A stretch of DNA of 64,000 nucleotides from Hibiscus mutabilis (Eukaryota > Streptophyta > Magnoliopsida > Malvales > Malvaceae): contig CM033726.1 of assembly GCA_019671005.1 (NCBI GenBank), forward strand, positions 19,093,608 through 19,157,607. The letters run 5' to 3'. The notes under the pieces were generated by a model. That model was not told the DNA's origin and ran no database searches. It was given only the letters and a program-made list of their open reading frames with translations. Made by a program: the position numbers and the translations under genes. Position 1 is the first letter of the stretch. Every line of letters begins with the position of its first letter. This document shows positions 34,026-47,590 of this stretch, piece after piece.

Positions 34026-34110
34026 TTGTCTTGTGCTCTCGGTGCAATACCTCTCGGTCATCCTTAGGTTGTCTTGTGCTCTCGGTGCAATACCTCTCGG
34101 TCATCCCTGT
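34026..34110. repeat. Short direct duplication, about 43-bp unit
   Basis: The phrase cttgtgctctcggtgcaata, with the following ctctcggtcatcc, occurs twice in tandem (about 34031 and 34073) within the 5' remainder of the second gypsy element. Confidence 0.8.
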
Positions 34111-34254
34111 TTGAACTGATTAATTCGGAATGACTCGAGTCACACACTTGGTTTTAGTGAGTGAGCCTCCCAACGAAGATTTTTTGCATATACAAAACAT
34201 CAAACTCGAAAACTGCTTAAGCGATACCGAACTACTTACCAATTAGACCAACTC
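34111..34254. other. Junction sequence, unassigned
   Basis: Between the end of recognisable gypsy sequence and the first non-coding repeat unit. I see nothing identifiable in it. Confidence 0.3.
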
Positions 34255-36300
34255 GTTTGTACTTTTATGTTAATTTTAGTCGCTTATGTGAGTGTATGAT
34301 TATCTAATTTTATTAATTTTGATTTGAAATATTTATTTTTCATGGAATAATGCCAAAAAATACTTCTAATGTTTGATTGAATAATTATTTTGGCTAATAT
34401 TTTTTTTACCAATTTAACCCCAACGTTTCATTTTGGGTCAAAATGGTCCCTCTACGGATGAAAATTGTTAGTCAACTGACGATAAATAAGTTAAAATGAC
34501 GTGAAAAACTTGCATGTCGGTGCACATCGAGATATCAGTGTAATATAGAAAAATGTGTTGACTTTACATAAAGAAACATCATTTTGTAAAGTCATTTCAA
34601 GTTTTATCGTCAGTCGAGTAACAATTTTCATTCGCAGAGAGGTCATTTTGACCCAAATAAAATATTAAAAGTTAAATTAATTTTAAAAAAATAAAGATCA
34701 AAATAAATATTCAATAAATAAATATGCTTTTTAACTTTATACCTATTTTTATCGGAAATCATTGAACCTTTTTACCATGGATGGAGTGGTAGCAAGGTTG
34801 GGGACTGTGCCCCAATTTTTTTATATTAAAAACTGCAAAAGTATTTTCACTTATTTAAACCTTAAAATTTTAATTTATTTGAATTTTACCCACTCATTTC
34901 ATAATTAATTATACTTTGTCTTTCTTAACCTTCATTTCTGACTCCATTATTGTTCTTTACTACATGTTTAAAACATTTTTTAAAATAAAATAAGTTAGAA
35001 AAGGAAATATTTTGATAGAAAACTTTAGTTTACACAAATATGTTAATTTAGGGGTTTAGTTTAAAGTTTGTAGTTTATGACTTAGTCTTTAGAACTTAGA
35101 ATTTAGTCTTTAGATTTTAAAATTTAAGGATTAGGATTTAAGAATGAGATTTAAATTTAAGATTTTATAGTTAAATAAAAATCTGTAAATCTTTTTACAT
35201 AAATTAAAATATAACACTTAAAATATAATAAACGGAAAATAAGTTAACATCCAAAAATACAAAATTAATAATAATGCAATGATAAATAAATAAATAAATA
35301 AATAAAATCAAACACGAAAAACCCCAATGATTTGCATTAATATTCTTGTTTAGGTTAGCAGCAGCAACAACACCAATAATAATTTTTTTTAGCTTTTATC
35401 TTGTTTGTGGTCATTATAAAATCATGACATAAAGTTATCCTTCATAAAATTTGCATTCATATAAAGTATCACATTTAAATCTAAATTCATGTTCTTTTAA
35501 CTTTTAAAAAATTGAGATAACATGTGATTTGTATAAAAGATATCAATTTTGAGCGTTATGAAATGTTTTAACCTTTCACCCGTGTAATTGACTTTCTAAC
35601 CTGATTTTCACTCTAATTTTTGAAACATGTGTCCATTTTTAGAATATATTTTCCAATCTATAAAACAATTTCTTCAATTGGATACAACTCAATTAAAAAA
35701 AGCATAAAATTATAAAACAAAATAGTTATTTTTAAAGTAATTTAACTTTTAACTATATGAAAAATCATTTAATCATTTTATTTAATTATCTTTTTGCTTA
35801 CTACTTTTTCATTTCATGATATAGTATCATTTTAATTATTTGAACTCTAACTTATAAAATTATATACTAATTTTATCTAAAATATTATATTTTCAACCAT
35901 TTAATAATTGCAAAAATTGTAAAACTTGAGAGTAGTGGTTAAGGGGTTTGCGGAGTTTTTTGTGTGGACCTAGGTTTAAATTCTAAGATCCACTAACTAA
36001 ACTGTTTTTTTTTATTTTCTCAACCAACCGGGTGGTGACGTGTGTTACTACTATATGATGACACATTACATTAAATTAACTACGAGTGGTTAAAATGAAT
36101 GAACCATAAGTTTAGTGAAATATTTGCGAATTTTCTTTTATTTTCGTGATCAAAATGAAATTGGTGTATAATTAAATGACCAATTGTATAATTTACCCTA
36201 AAGAGAAACACTTTTGACTCAATTTGAAAGATTGAGGCCTTGAGGAAAAGAAAGGATTAAAGAATGGGTATATAGGAGGAATAACCGACAATGTATTCTA
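34255..36300. repeat. Non-coding repeat unit, copy A
   Basis: AT-rich DNA that matches copy B (36455-38170) in long collinear blocks, for example gtttacacaaatatgttaat at 35028 versus 36983, and ggaggaataaccgacaatg at 36274 versus 38138. It is interrupted at 34347-34733 by a foldback element absent from B. It also contains a short (AAAT)n run at 35283-35306. No coding capacity is seen. Confidence 0.8.
34347..34733. mobile_element. Foldback-type MITE, copy 1
   Basis: Left arm (ataatgccaaaaaatacttc, cattttgggtcaaaatggtc, gaaaattgttagtcaactga) and right arm (cgtcagtcgagtaacaattt, gaggtcattttgacccaaat) are inverted repeats of one another over about 150 bp each. The same element occurs at 63131-63564. 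Copy 1 has lost the outer end of its right arm. It interrupts repeat unit A, and flanks tatttttcatgg and tatttttatcgg suggest a 9-10 bp target duplication. This would fit a Mutator-like origin, but that is inference. Confidence 0.75.
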
Positions 36301-36454
36301 GGAATTTGTATTAGTTTTTTTACATAGAATTTGATATAATGTCTATACTATCCAAATACTAAACGCTTAAATATACTCGATTTTATATACTTTTTTATAA
36401 TTGGTTACATTTATTATTTGCCTAAACCAAATACAAAAATATTATTATAATATT

Positions 36455-38170
36455 CAATCATTCTATCCAATTCCAACCAAATTACTAACACGGTGACACA
36501 TCACATTCTCTCATATTTCTTTCCAAACCAAACATACCGTTAAATGCTTAAACAAGTATTCTCATTTGATTAAAATATAATAAATTATACTTAACTTCAT
36601 TTAAAAAAAAAATCAGATTATTTGTTATGCAATTATTGATGTTTATTGTGTTAGGTAGTCCTTGCTGAACTGGCATTCCCTTTTAGGCAAAACATATATC
36701 AAATCATAAAATATGATAGGAAAAAAATAAAATTCAAAACTATATGAATATGTGAACGTTTTAAATTATATAAATTTTATAATTATGAGGATCAATGCTC
36801 AGATCTCCTTTTACGGTGACAAGTATCATATACTTTTATATTATTTTTAGTCACTTCTGTGAGTGAATAATTATTTAATTTTGATTTAAAAATATTTATT
36901 TTCTTCGGGAATTATTAAACCTCTTTACTACCTGTTTAAAACATTTTCTTTAACTAAAATAAGTTATATATATATATTTTTAGTTTACACAAATATATTA
37001 ATTTAGGGGTTTAGTTTTAAAGTTTATATTTTACGATTTGAACTTTAGAGTTTAAGCTTAAAATTAAGTCTTTAGATTTTAGAATTTAAGGATAAGAATT
37101 TAAGAAAAAAATTTAAATGTAAGATTTTATAGATAAATAAAAAAGAAGTGTGTAAATCACTTTACACAATTTAAGTATCAAAATATTACTCTAAAAAATA
37201 TAATAAACAAAAGATAAGTTAACATCCCAAAATACAAAATTAGTAATAATGCAATAACAAAGAGATATCATTCGTAAATTTTTAATTCATTTAAGGAACA
37301 CATTTTAAATCTAAATTTATGTTAGTAACTTTTCGAAAAACTGAGATAATATATGATTTTAAAAAAAAATACTAATTTTGAACGTTGTAGAAGTGTTTTA
37401 ACCTTTCTCATAGCCAACTCTCTAACTCGATTTTCACTCTAGTTTTTAAAACATGTGTGCATTTTTTAGAAAAATATTTTCCAAACCACAAAACAATTTC
37501 GTCAATTGGTTATAACTAAATTAAAAAAAATAAAATTATAAAAACAAAATAGTAATTTTTGAAGTAATTTAACTTTTAACTATATGAAAAATCATTCAAT
37601 TATTTTATTTAGTTATCTTTTTGCTTACTACTTTTCCGTGTCATGATTTAGTATTATTTTAATTATTTGAACTCTAGCTTAACCTATTGTTTTGTACTTA
37701 ATTAATTTGAACTCTTAACTTTAAATAATTTTTATACCAATTTTTTATAAAATATTATATTTTCAATCATTTGATAATTGTAAAAATTGTAACAATTGGG
37801 AGCAGTGGTTAAGGGGTTTGCAGAGTTTCTTGAGGACCTAGTTTTAAATCCCAAAATCTACAATCTAAACTGTGCAATTGGGTGGTGACACGAGTCACCG
37901 CTATATGATGACATGTAACATTAAATTAACTATAAGTGATTATAAGAAATGAGCCATAAGTTTAGTGAGTTATTTGCACCCTTTTTTATTTCGGTGATCA
38001 AAGTGAAACTTTTGTATAATTAGATGACCAATTATATAATTTGCCCTAATGAGAAACAATTTGCCTCAATATGGAAGATTGAGGCCTTAGTTGAAAAGGA
38101 AAAAAATAGATGGAAAGGACTAAAGAATAGATATATTGGAGGAATAACCGACAATGATTCTAAGAATTCA
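36455..38170. repeat. Non-coding repeat unit, copy B
   Basis: Collinear with copy A downstream of 36828, and with copy C (50430 onward) upstream and around it: ttatttgttatgcaattatt, catatatcaaatcataaaat and the ttttagtcacttctgtgagt block are shared. Divergence is moderate, with many small indels. No gene is seen. Confidence 0.8.
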
Positions 38171-38469
38171 CATTATTTAATCCCATGAAATCTTGAGGTG
38201 AGGAAATCTGGTGATATTGCTGAAAGTATATCTGACAATCGTTTGACTATTTTTTTTTGAAATAAAGAAAAATTGGATTAATGTCTAATTTAATTACTAA
38301 AATTCTAGAGTTATGTACTACTAATCATACGTGCCGATATATACTATTAACTATTTTAATAGATTTTAAAATTATAAGGACATAAAAGATGAATATTTCT
38401 TTTTAAGGATAAAATTTATTAAAACACTTTAAACATTTTTTCAAATTTTTTCCTTTTTAATTGAAAAAT
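38171..38469. repeat. Fragment of the long-TIR element found at 49216
   Basis: From about 38311, the sequence gtactactaatcatacg and ctattaactattttaat through aattgaaaaataatatt parallels the outer arm of the inverted-repeat element at 49216-50340, in the same orientation as its left arm. It stops at about 38470, where LTR sequence begins. The first 140 bp are unassigned. Confidence 0.65.
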
Positions 38470-40646
38470 AATATTCAAAATTTCAACCTAGTTTATCATA
38501 AAAAAGTTTTATTATTTACAATTAAAAAAAACATGAAAAATGGGAAAAAGTTTAAACATTGTTAAACAATTTAAAACGTTTACATAAGGAGTTCCAAATA
38601 GTTAAAATAATGAAACATTTGATTGCTTAATACAATCCCAAAATAAGAGTTACAACATTACAATAAGATCCTACGAATACACAACCCAATAAGACCTAAG
38701 TGTTTGTACCATAAAACATTCAAACAAAACAAACAACATTGTTGAAACCTACATAAAATGATGCTCCTCCAATGCATGTGCCAAACAAAAGAAAGTTACA
38801 AATTACAAAACATCGATTCTAAACGTTGTTGTACTAAACAAATGAAGTGGGTACACTACCACTCTATTATACTTCATGCAAATCATAAATATATGCATGT
38901 ATTTAAAAATGATGACATGGCATAAGGATCAACACAAGCATCCAACATCTAATAAGCAATATCAACAATCAATGCACAAACAAAGAGTGAAGCCCGGGGA
39001 TACAAAGCATCGGGATGCAATCACTCGGAGGGTGGCCCTGAACACAAAGTATCGGGACTCCACACCTCAAACTCAGAATTACCCCTTGAGTATCTTTGAA
39101 CGAGGCTTGAGGATACAAAGCATCAAGAATCCTACATTCCACTGTGTTGCAACATGTTACCTAGGTATTTGGATCCCACCAAACAAGTGCCCTCATAGAA
39201 CACAATAAGATCACGGAAACAATACAACCCTACGGTTTCTATATCATCAAAACACTCAAGCAAATTACCAAGTTTATTATGCATTATGGTTGAGTAAGAG
39301 GTTGATTTCTCTGTTTCTCAGTTTTACAATTCATTTTGCCACCTTAGGAACCTATTGGATTATAGTCCTTGAATTATTAGTCCCTCAAACTTAAAATCAA
39401 AGTTTTCGGGTAAAATACCTAGTAGGTACCGATACCTTATCCCGCGTATCGATACGCTAGAACACCACTACTGGGTACCGATATGGGTTAACCCATACCG
39501 GTACAAAATTTAGCCAAAAGGTACCGATACGCCCTCCCACGTACCAATACCAATTTTGGTTACTGGAATCCCAATAACCCAAGGGCGTTAGGGAGGCACC
39601 GATACGAGATGACCCGCATCAGTACACATTTTAATCCCGTACTGATACAGACTGAAGCCCGTACTGATACGCCCCCTTATAAAACCCTTTATTATCTTTT
39701 ACATAGGGCACCGATACGATTTTATCCTGTACCAGTACTCGAGCCCAAAACTTCAATTATGCAGCTCAAAAATCGTATCAAGGATCCCCAAATGACCCTT
39801 AAACACCTCTAAATGAATCCTACATATTATGAGAGCGATTTTAGGTGGTTTCCTACCAGTTTTACATGTTTTTAACACCAAATCCAGATTTTACCATTAA
39901 CAAGGCTTGAGTAACCAAAAATACCAAAATCATCAACTAACATACAAGGCATCATTTTTACGTTGTCCATGAAGACAAAGGATTTAGAGGTGTACTAACC
40001 TTAATCCTACATCTAAGAATGAAACTCCTAGCCTAAACCTCAAGTCATCCTCTTCCCTTGAGCCTTGGAAGTTTTTTCTACCTCTTTCACTACAAAGAGA
40101 TGCTGCAAAGCAAGTTACAACATTGCTGAAAGATTAAGGGATACAAAAAGGAAGAGTTTTGAAACAAAAATAAAACTAAATCTTCAATTCATATTCCTAC
40201 TCCTCAACCCCCCACCAAACTCATTTTCTCTAAACTCTACCATTTTTCTTCATTCTTACCTTGGATGATAGATCCTTGAGCGATGATAAACTTTCCCTCA
40301 ACCAAACATCTGAGATTCTCACAATGAATGGTAAAGATTGCACATTTTGTTGGTTTTTAGGGAAGAGATGAGAAAAGAGATGAAGAGCCACAAAAGGAGA
40401 CAAGGTGAGATCATCTCCCTTAAAATTCTAGAGAAAATTAAGAGAGAACAACCTTCATCATTTCAAAAGAGGAAATTACTCTTTTACCCCTCTTTCCTTC
40501 CTCCATCTCAAACCCAAGCCCAAAAACAAGAAAGGGACCCAAAAGATGCCCCTTTGAGCCACTCATGGCACAACAACACAACACATCAATGAGACTCGAG
40601 GGTTAGGTGAACCCGACCCACAGATTCTAAAATCTAAGTCATTACA
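38470..40646 (-). repeat. Chromovirus 3' LTR, outer end missing
   Basis: Matches the right LTR from about 46340 onward (caaaatttcaac, then aaacattgttaaa and following). It ends gtcattaca at 40646. The TGTAACACCC end is missing; the junction falls within ttcaaaatttcaac. It has no hAT insertion: the sequence ggtttttagggaagagatg near 40356 is the empty site. Confidence 0.85.
39420..39745. repeat. Palindromic motif cluster in the left LTR
   Basis: About ten copies of gtaccgatac, ataccggtac and related words, collinear with 47250-47590. Confidence 0.8.
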
Positions 40647-40660
40647 ACTCTTCTCTCTTT
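40647..40660 (-). other. Polypurine tract of the chromovirus
   Basis: The minus strand reads aaagagagaagagt immediately before the TGTAATGAC start of the 3' LTR. Confidence 0.75.
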
Positions 40661-40670
40661 AAAGAAAATT

Positions 40671-43600
40671 TCATTGTTGAAATTTACCTGACGAAAATAG
40701 ATGTGGGTAAAGTAATTTCATGTCTTCCTCAACTTCGCACATGGCTTCCTCAACACCATGGTTCCTCCACAACATTTTCACCAAGGGTATACACTTGTTG
40801 CGAAGCTCTTTAACCCCTTTATCCAAAACTCTTATCGGCTCATCTTTATAGGTCATATCGTTATTGATCTCAATTTCCTCAAGCAGAATAACATGCGAAG
40901 GATCAAAACGGTGGCGTCTTAACATAGAAACATGAAAAAAAATTATAGATACGTTCCATCTCCGGAGGCAGAGGTAAATGATAAACCATAGGTCTAACCT
41001 TCTCCAAGATCTCATACGGTCCAATAAATCTCAGGCTCAACTTGCCTTTCTGTCTAAAACGAATTACTCTTTTCCATGGTGACATCTTGAGGAACACTCT
41101 ATCACCCACCTCGTACTTCAAATCCATATAAGCTTTCTGTCGATCGAAGGCAGCTTGTAGTCTTTTCTTGACAATCTAAAATTTTATTTCAGTTTGTTTG
41201 ATCAGATCGAATCCTACGATCCTCCTCTCATTGAGTTTCGTCCAACACAGGAATGTTCCACACTTGTCCCATACAAGGCCTCAAAAGGATCCATTTTAGT
41301 GCTCGACTGATAACTGTTGTTGTAAGCAAACTCAACTTAGATGTACAAACATACCAACCTCTCAATAGTGAAATCCATACGTAGAGGCAACAAATATACA
41401 ATCTTGGTCAAGCAATCTACAATCACCCAAATAGTATCGTACTTCTTTTGGGTCAATAAAAAAACCTGTTATAAAATCCATGGTTACCCAATCCCATTTC
41501 TATTATAGAATCTGAATGGGTTGAAGCAAGCCCGAAGAAACCTGATGCTCGGCCTTAATTTTTTGACAAGCTAGGCATCTAGTAACAAATTCTGACACAT
41601 CTCTCTTTATGCTGGGCTACCAATAAAAGGGACGAAGATCTTGGTACATATTGTTACTACCCAGAAGCATAGCAAACAGACTACAATGAGCCTTTCGAAG
41701 AATCTAATCTCGTAAATCTTCTAAGACGGAAACACATAATCGGCCTTTAAAATATAAAACCCTACCATCTTGCACCTCAAAACTAGACTTCTCACCTCAC
41801 TAGACCATCTCTATCTTTGCCACTAACTCTTCATCTAACACCAGTGTTGTCTTGATCTCTTGTGCCAACGTAGGTTCTACACAAAGCTCGTCCAACAATC
41901 AACCATCCTCGGTTATCCTTAAGTGAGCAAACGTTGCTATCAAGTCTGCCATGGACTTCATACTTAAAGCGTCGACCACCAAATTAGCTTTATCAGTATG
42001 ATACTCAATGAGACAATCATAATCCTTGAGCAAATCGGTCCATCTCCTTTGTCTTAAGTTCAACTTCTTCTAGGTAAGTAGATACTTTAAACTCTTATGG
42101 TCGGTGTAGATGTAATAATTCTCCCTATATAGGTAGTGCCTCTAAATTTTCAATGCGAAGATAACTGCTGCTAGCTCTAAATTATGGGTAGGATAGTTTT
42201 GCTCATGAAATTTAGTTGTCTCTAGGCATAAGCTATCACCTTACCCTCTTGCATGAGGATGCAACCAAGCCCATTCAACGAAGCATCACTAAACACCAAA
42301 TAATCTTTACTCGATTCATATTGCGTTAAAATTGGGGCTTCTGTTAAGAAAACTTTCAACTGATCAAAACTTTGTTGGCTCTTCTCTTTCCACTCAAACA
42401 GAACTCTCTTTTGCAACAACTTAGTCAAAAGGGCCGCAATGATGGAGAACCTTTTGACAAATGTCAGTAATAATCGGCAGGCCCAAGAAAATTACAAAGT
42501 TCCAAAATATTTCTTGGTGGTTTCCATTCCACCATAGCCTGAATCTTTTGCGGGTCGACACAGATCCCATCCACCGTAACATGAGCCAAAAATGCCATCT
42601 CTAAGAGCCAAAACTCACACTTACTGAACTTGGCATAAAACTTTCTATCTCTTAAGATTTGAATGATAACACGAAGGTGATAATCATGCTCGTCCTCCAA
42701 ACTTGAGTAAACCAAGATATTGTCTGTAAATACCATAATAAACAGATCTAGGTAGGGCTAAAAAATACGATTCATCAAATCCATAAAAGATGCAAGTGCA
42801 TTGGTAAGCCCAAATGGCATAACCAAGAACTTATAGTGGCCATAGCGCGTTCGAAAAGTGATCTTTTAAACATCTTCATCCTTGACTCTTAACTGATAAT
42901 ATCCTAACCTTAAGTCGATCTTTAAAAACACACGGCCACCTCTCAACTGATCAAACATGTCATCTGTCTTAGGCAAAAGATTACGGTTCTTTACTATCAC
43001 CTTATTGAGCTGACAATAATTAATATACATCATTATCGATCCATCTTTTTTCTTGACAAATAAGATCGAAGCACCCCAAGGGTAGATGCTTGGTCGGATG
43101 AATCCTCTCTCCAAAAACTCTTGAATCTAATCCTTTAACTCTCTTAATTCTGTTGGCACCATGCAATAAGGAGCAATAAACATCGGTAATGTCTCTGACA
43201 TTACCTTAATTCGAAACTCTAATTTATGATCCATGGGTAAATCTAATAATTCATCCAAAAATAAATCGTCAAACTCTTTTACGGTCTGAAGGTTCTCTAA
43301 CACCAGATTCTCAACCCTCGTATAAACCATATAAGCCAAAAAAGCCTCACAACCTTGCTGAATCATCTTCTGTGCCGCCATAGCCGACACTACATTGGGT
43401 AGGTAATGATTTTTTTCACCCTTTATAACCAATTTAGCCCCATTCAAATCTCAAAGCTTAAGGCACTTCACCCTACATCTCAAACTCGCATCGTGCTCAA
43501 ACTATCAATCCATCCCTAAGATGGCATCAAACTCTTAGAACAATAATACCATAAGGTCGATCGAGAATATCGAGCTTTGAAATTCAATTGGACATCTCTT

Positions 43601-44998
43601 AAACACCTTATCCATAAGAATATCATACCCCAAATGACTACTCACCCAAACCCTAACCTCAAGGTCCTCGAGAGAAATACCCCATTGTTGAGAAATTCTA
43701 CTATGAATATAGAAATAGATAGACCCTGGGTCTACTAAAGAAACAATAGGAACAGAGAATAAGATAAAGGCACCTGAGATAATGTCGGTAGCCTCGTACT
43801 CCTATTGAACCTTAACAGCATACTGCCTTGCTAGTGCCCTAGCTGTGTACTAGAATGTGCCTCCACTCTAATGTTTGGATGCATGACTCACTCATTCTCT
43901 AGCAAAACCTCAACCTCTATAAGCTATATAGAGATCTCTTTAAGTTTAAACTGAGGTGGTGTCAACAATAGCAGGATAATCCCTCAAAAAATGGTCCGGT
44001 AAACTATAACCATAGCATAACTTGCTATACCCATAACACTCATCATGATGCTTTCGTCCATACTGATTACACATGGGTGCACCGAAACCTTTTACTAAAC
44101 TTTCAAAACTCATTATAGAAGAAGACGGTGGTTTACTATGATTAGTAGACTCTGATCTACGATCTGACCTTGCGATCTGATTTGATACTCCCCTATTTTG
44201 ATTCTAATGACCCATATTTCCTCGAAAATGAGACTGGATCTAGTTAAAGTGGGTATGATTTCCTCCACTCGAGCCTCATTTCCCACCAGCCCGACTATAG
44301 GTCATACCTTGAACTTGCTCGAGAGACTTGGCACTAATAGTTAAATTTCAAAACACCTTTAGTGGGTTAGCGGTCAAATACACTAGTATTTTCTTTCTCA
44401 ACTCCTTTCGAAACCTCTTACACCTCATCTTTTTCATAGCAACCAATTCTGGGAAAACCTTATCAACTACAAAAACTCGTGTTCATATTTGAAAATAGAT
44501 AGGTTCTCTTGAATTTAGTAAGTGAACCGATCTCTCAAATTATTAATATGGGTTTCACACATATATTTCCTCTCGAACTTATCCAAGAAATCATCTCATG
44601 TGGGTCGATTAGGGTACCACCCCAACTCCATAGTTTATCACTATTCTCGAGTATTCTCTATTAATAGAGAGAGGATATATACCAGTTTGTCCTTAGGTTC
44701 CAAACGCATCTGTCGCATATTTCTGTGGGTGTCTCTCAACTACTTATCCGCCTTAACCGGATTGTCTTGACCTGATCCAAAGAAATTTGTGGCACAATAA
44801 AGGCAAACTCTCTTAATCAGGGCCTCCCGATGAGTAACCGAAAGCCTAGGAATAGCCCTCACAATACGGTGAAAGGTTCGGTGTAGGTAGGAGAAGTTGT
44901 TGGTCCCTCGACCCCTCTCGTCCTCTGACATCTCCTTAGTGTCGAAAATGTAATCTTCGTCATAACTCCCTTCACAAGAGCCCCAACTCTCCTCTTGA
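40671..44998 (-). pseudogene. Chromovirus Gag-Pol (decayed)
   Basis: From right to left: gag remnants (44300-44930); a protease region without clear motifs (43450-43950); a pol linker (43127-43447, VPTELRELKD at the end); RT at 42866-43114 (ERGFIRPSIYPWGAS, MYINYCQLNK) and 42464-42736, where the active box reads FTDNILVY and so has Asn for the second catalytic Asp; RNase H at 42222-42428; a poorly preserved integrase (41160-42000); the integrase C-terminus at 40903-41127 (YEVGDRVFLKMSPWK); and a chromodomain at 40671-40900 (VKMLWRNHGVEEAMCEVEEDM). Stops and frameshifts separate these blocks. Confidence 0.88.
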
Positions 44999-44999
44999 T

Positions 45000-46083
45000 T
45001 AGGGATGGCAACAAAGCGGGATTGGTTAGATTTTTGCCAGCCCTGACCTTGACCCGATATATTTTCGAGTTAACCCGACCTTGACCCACCCCAAAATTAA
45101 AAATTAATTAATCTGTCCACCTAATACAGACCCACCTAACCCGATAAATCACAAATATCTAAATCAAAACAATTCAAAATCAAGAATCAATAGAGGGAAA
45201 CAATATCATTTTATCTAAAAAATCAAAATACAAAAATTAATATTGAATGGATAAAAAGAAATTGAAGATAAAAAGTCAGATTCTAAGAAACGAATCTAAA
45301 TAAAAAAAAACAACCCATAAAACATAAGAAAGATTCAGTCAAAAGAAAAGAATACATAAGGAAGAAAGTCATGCATTTTAGTAAATAAACATTATAAATA
45401 TTAGAGAAAACGAACTAAAAATCAAAGGGAAAGAATTGAAACGTTTTTCTGGAAAAAAAAAGAATAAATAAACTTGAAGAAATTTTTTCAGATCATTTTT
45501 TATTTATTCTGAATCGAATGTATTGAGTTTTTAAGAGATAGGCTGTCACCCACTATTATTAAATGTATACCATTGATCAATAGATCAATGGTTCCTGGTT
45601 GTTTGGTTCTAAAATAATAAAATTTTAAAATTCGTTAATTACAACCATAAGATCAAAGTTCAAACGAGTAAATCCTTACCATCCATTTCAAAAGATGTAC
45701 TTTTGACACAAAAATTGAAAGCACCATTAATATTGTGTCAGATTCAACAAGAACACATAGGCCATTAGATTATACCTTTAAAATCTCAATCATTTATGAC
45801 CAAATTGGATTATACCTTAGGCTTGGGGAACGAAACGACAGATTTTCAAAAATGAAAAAAAATGACAAAATCTTTAACATTTGAAATATATACAGGGTAT
45901 TAAAGACAATGTACACTTATTAACAAGTCAGGTCATGGGTTTTTACCTTTAAACCCAACCCCACTCTGACCCTAATTATTATTTCTTATAACCCGTCCCG
46001 AAACTTAAATTTAAAAAAAATCTAACCTTATCAGATCGGGTCAGGCCAGAACCCTACAAATATGGGTTTTTTTGCCATCCCTA
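45000..46083. mobile_element. Nonautonomous hAT-type element, 8-bp TSD
   Basis: The ends TAGGGATGGCAACAAA and its inverted partner TTTTTTTGCCATCCCTA flank 1084 bp. Both sides carry the identical 8-mer ctcttgat (44992-44999 and 46084-46091), a perfect target duplication of hAT length. Inside there is no transposase, only AT-rich DNA and repeated tracts such as aacccgacc and cccgat near the ends. It sits in the gag region of the chromovirus and must be younger than it. Confidence 0.93.
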
Positions 46084-46091
46084 CTCTTGAT

Positions 46092-46260
46092 CGCATGCCC
46101 TCCTAGGCATGATAGATTCTGCATAGAGAAGGAAACAAGGTTACACCATCAAATTTCAGCTTAAACTAAGTACGACTTCAACCTATGAGCATGTATTCAT
46201 TAGACACATATTTATGACCCTACTACGACCCTGGGGTTTCTTAAAACCTGCTAAACCTAG
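46092..46260 (-). other. Leader between primer-binding site and gag
   Basis: Short untranslated leader of the chromovirus. No other feature is seen. Confidence 0.5.
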
Positions 46261-46272
46261 GCTCTGATACCA
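46261..46272 (-). other. Primer-binding site, tRNA-iMet
   Basis: The minus strand reads tggtatcagagc, a perfect match, five bases from the LTR end. Confidence 0.93.
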
Positions 46273-47249
46273 CTAAATGTAACACCCTAAGCCTGGATAT
46301 CACATTTGGTCCTTAACCAAACCGTTACTTCAAAATTTCAACTTTGTTTAGCGCAAAAGAGTTTCATACCATAAAACATTCAAATCCAAAAGTTAAAACA
46401 TTGTTAAAAAGTTTAAAACGTTTATGTATGGAGCTCTAAATAGTTAAAATAATAAAACATTCACTTGCTTAATACAATCCCAAAATAAGAGTTAAAACAT
46501 TACAATAGGGTCATATGAATACATAGCCCAATAAGACCTAAATATCGTACTCTGAACAAACGATGTGTTGAAACCTACACCGATGGTGCTCTTCCAATGC
46601 ACGTGCCAGCCTAGAAACCTGTAAATGAAAATATCGATTCCGAACACTGAGCTAACGAAGCTCAGTGTGTATGCTACTACTCTGCAATGATTCATGCAAA
46701 TCGTAAATATAAGCATGTATCTAAAAATGATATCATGTCATAAGGATCAAAACAAGCATCCAACATTCAATAATCAATATCAACAATAAATACACAAACC
46801 TTAAGTGAAGCCCAATGACACAAAGCATCGGGATGCAATCACTTAGAGGGTGGCCTGGGGACACAAAGCATCGGGACTCCGTACCTCATACTCGAAATTA
46901 CCCTTTAAATATCTTTGAACGAGGTCCGGGGACACAAAACATCAGGAATCTTCTATTCAGTTCTTACCATTGTGTAGCAACACGTTACCTGGGTATTCGG
47001 ATCCCCCCAAACAAGTGTCCTCATGGCACGTAATAGCATCAAGGAACAATACTACCCTACGGTTGCTATATCATCCAAGCACTTAAGCAAATTACCAAGT
47101 TTATTACACATTATGGTTGAAAAAGAGGTTGATTTCTCAGTTTCTCAATTTTACAATTCATTTTACCATCTTAAAAACCCATTGGATTATAATCCTCGAA
47201 TTATCAATCCCTCTAACCTAAAATCAAAGTTTCCAGGCAGAATGCCCAT

Positions 47250-47590
47250 TAGGTACCGATACCCTATACCATGTACCGATATGCCAAAACACCAACAATA
47301 GATACCAATATGGGTAGACCTATACCGGTACAAAATTTACTTTCTAGAATCCCAAAGGGCCAGAGGGTACTGATACGCCCTCGCAGATACCGGTACCAAT
47401 TTTGGTTACTGGAATCCCAATAACCCAAGGGCGTTGGGAGGTATCGATACAGGACGAACCGTATCGATTCACCTTTAAATCTCATACCGATATAAGTTGA
47501 AGCCTGTGCTAGTACACCTCTCATAAAACTCAAGTGTTCATCATCATTTACATAGGGTACCGATACGAGTTCATCTTGTACCTATACTCG
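47250..47590. repeat. Palindromic motif cluster in the right LTR
   Basis: About ten copies of gtaccgatac and variants, collinear with the cluster at 39420-39745 and similar to 23828-24225. Confidence 0.8.

Larger units (their letters stand above)
27371..34110 (-). mobile_element. Second Tat-type gypsy element, split by a TR-GAG
   Basis: Minus-strand gypsy sequence occupies 27371-30205 and resumes at 33925. The reading frame passes directly from one side of the inserted element at 30206-33924 to the other, which shows the insertion. The part 5' of integrase is present (RNase H, RT, protease-RT linker), but integrase and 3' end are missing: the Athila LTR starts at 27370 and a different subfamily follows beyond it. 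Its 5' LTR is not found; sequence right of about 34110 is unrelated. Confidence 0.8.

Noticed and set aside
34205..34255. tRNA-like stretch with 'accaattagaccaactcg'
   Set aside because: No cloverleaf could be drawn and the A and B box motifs are absent.
40350..40380. Loss of a hAT-like element from the left LTR
   Set aside because: The site has no duplicated 8-mer or footprint, so it is read as never occupied.
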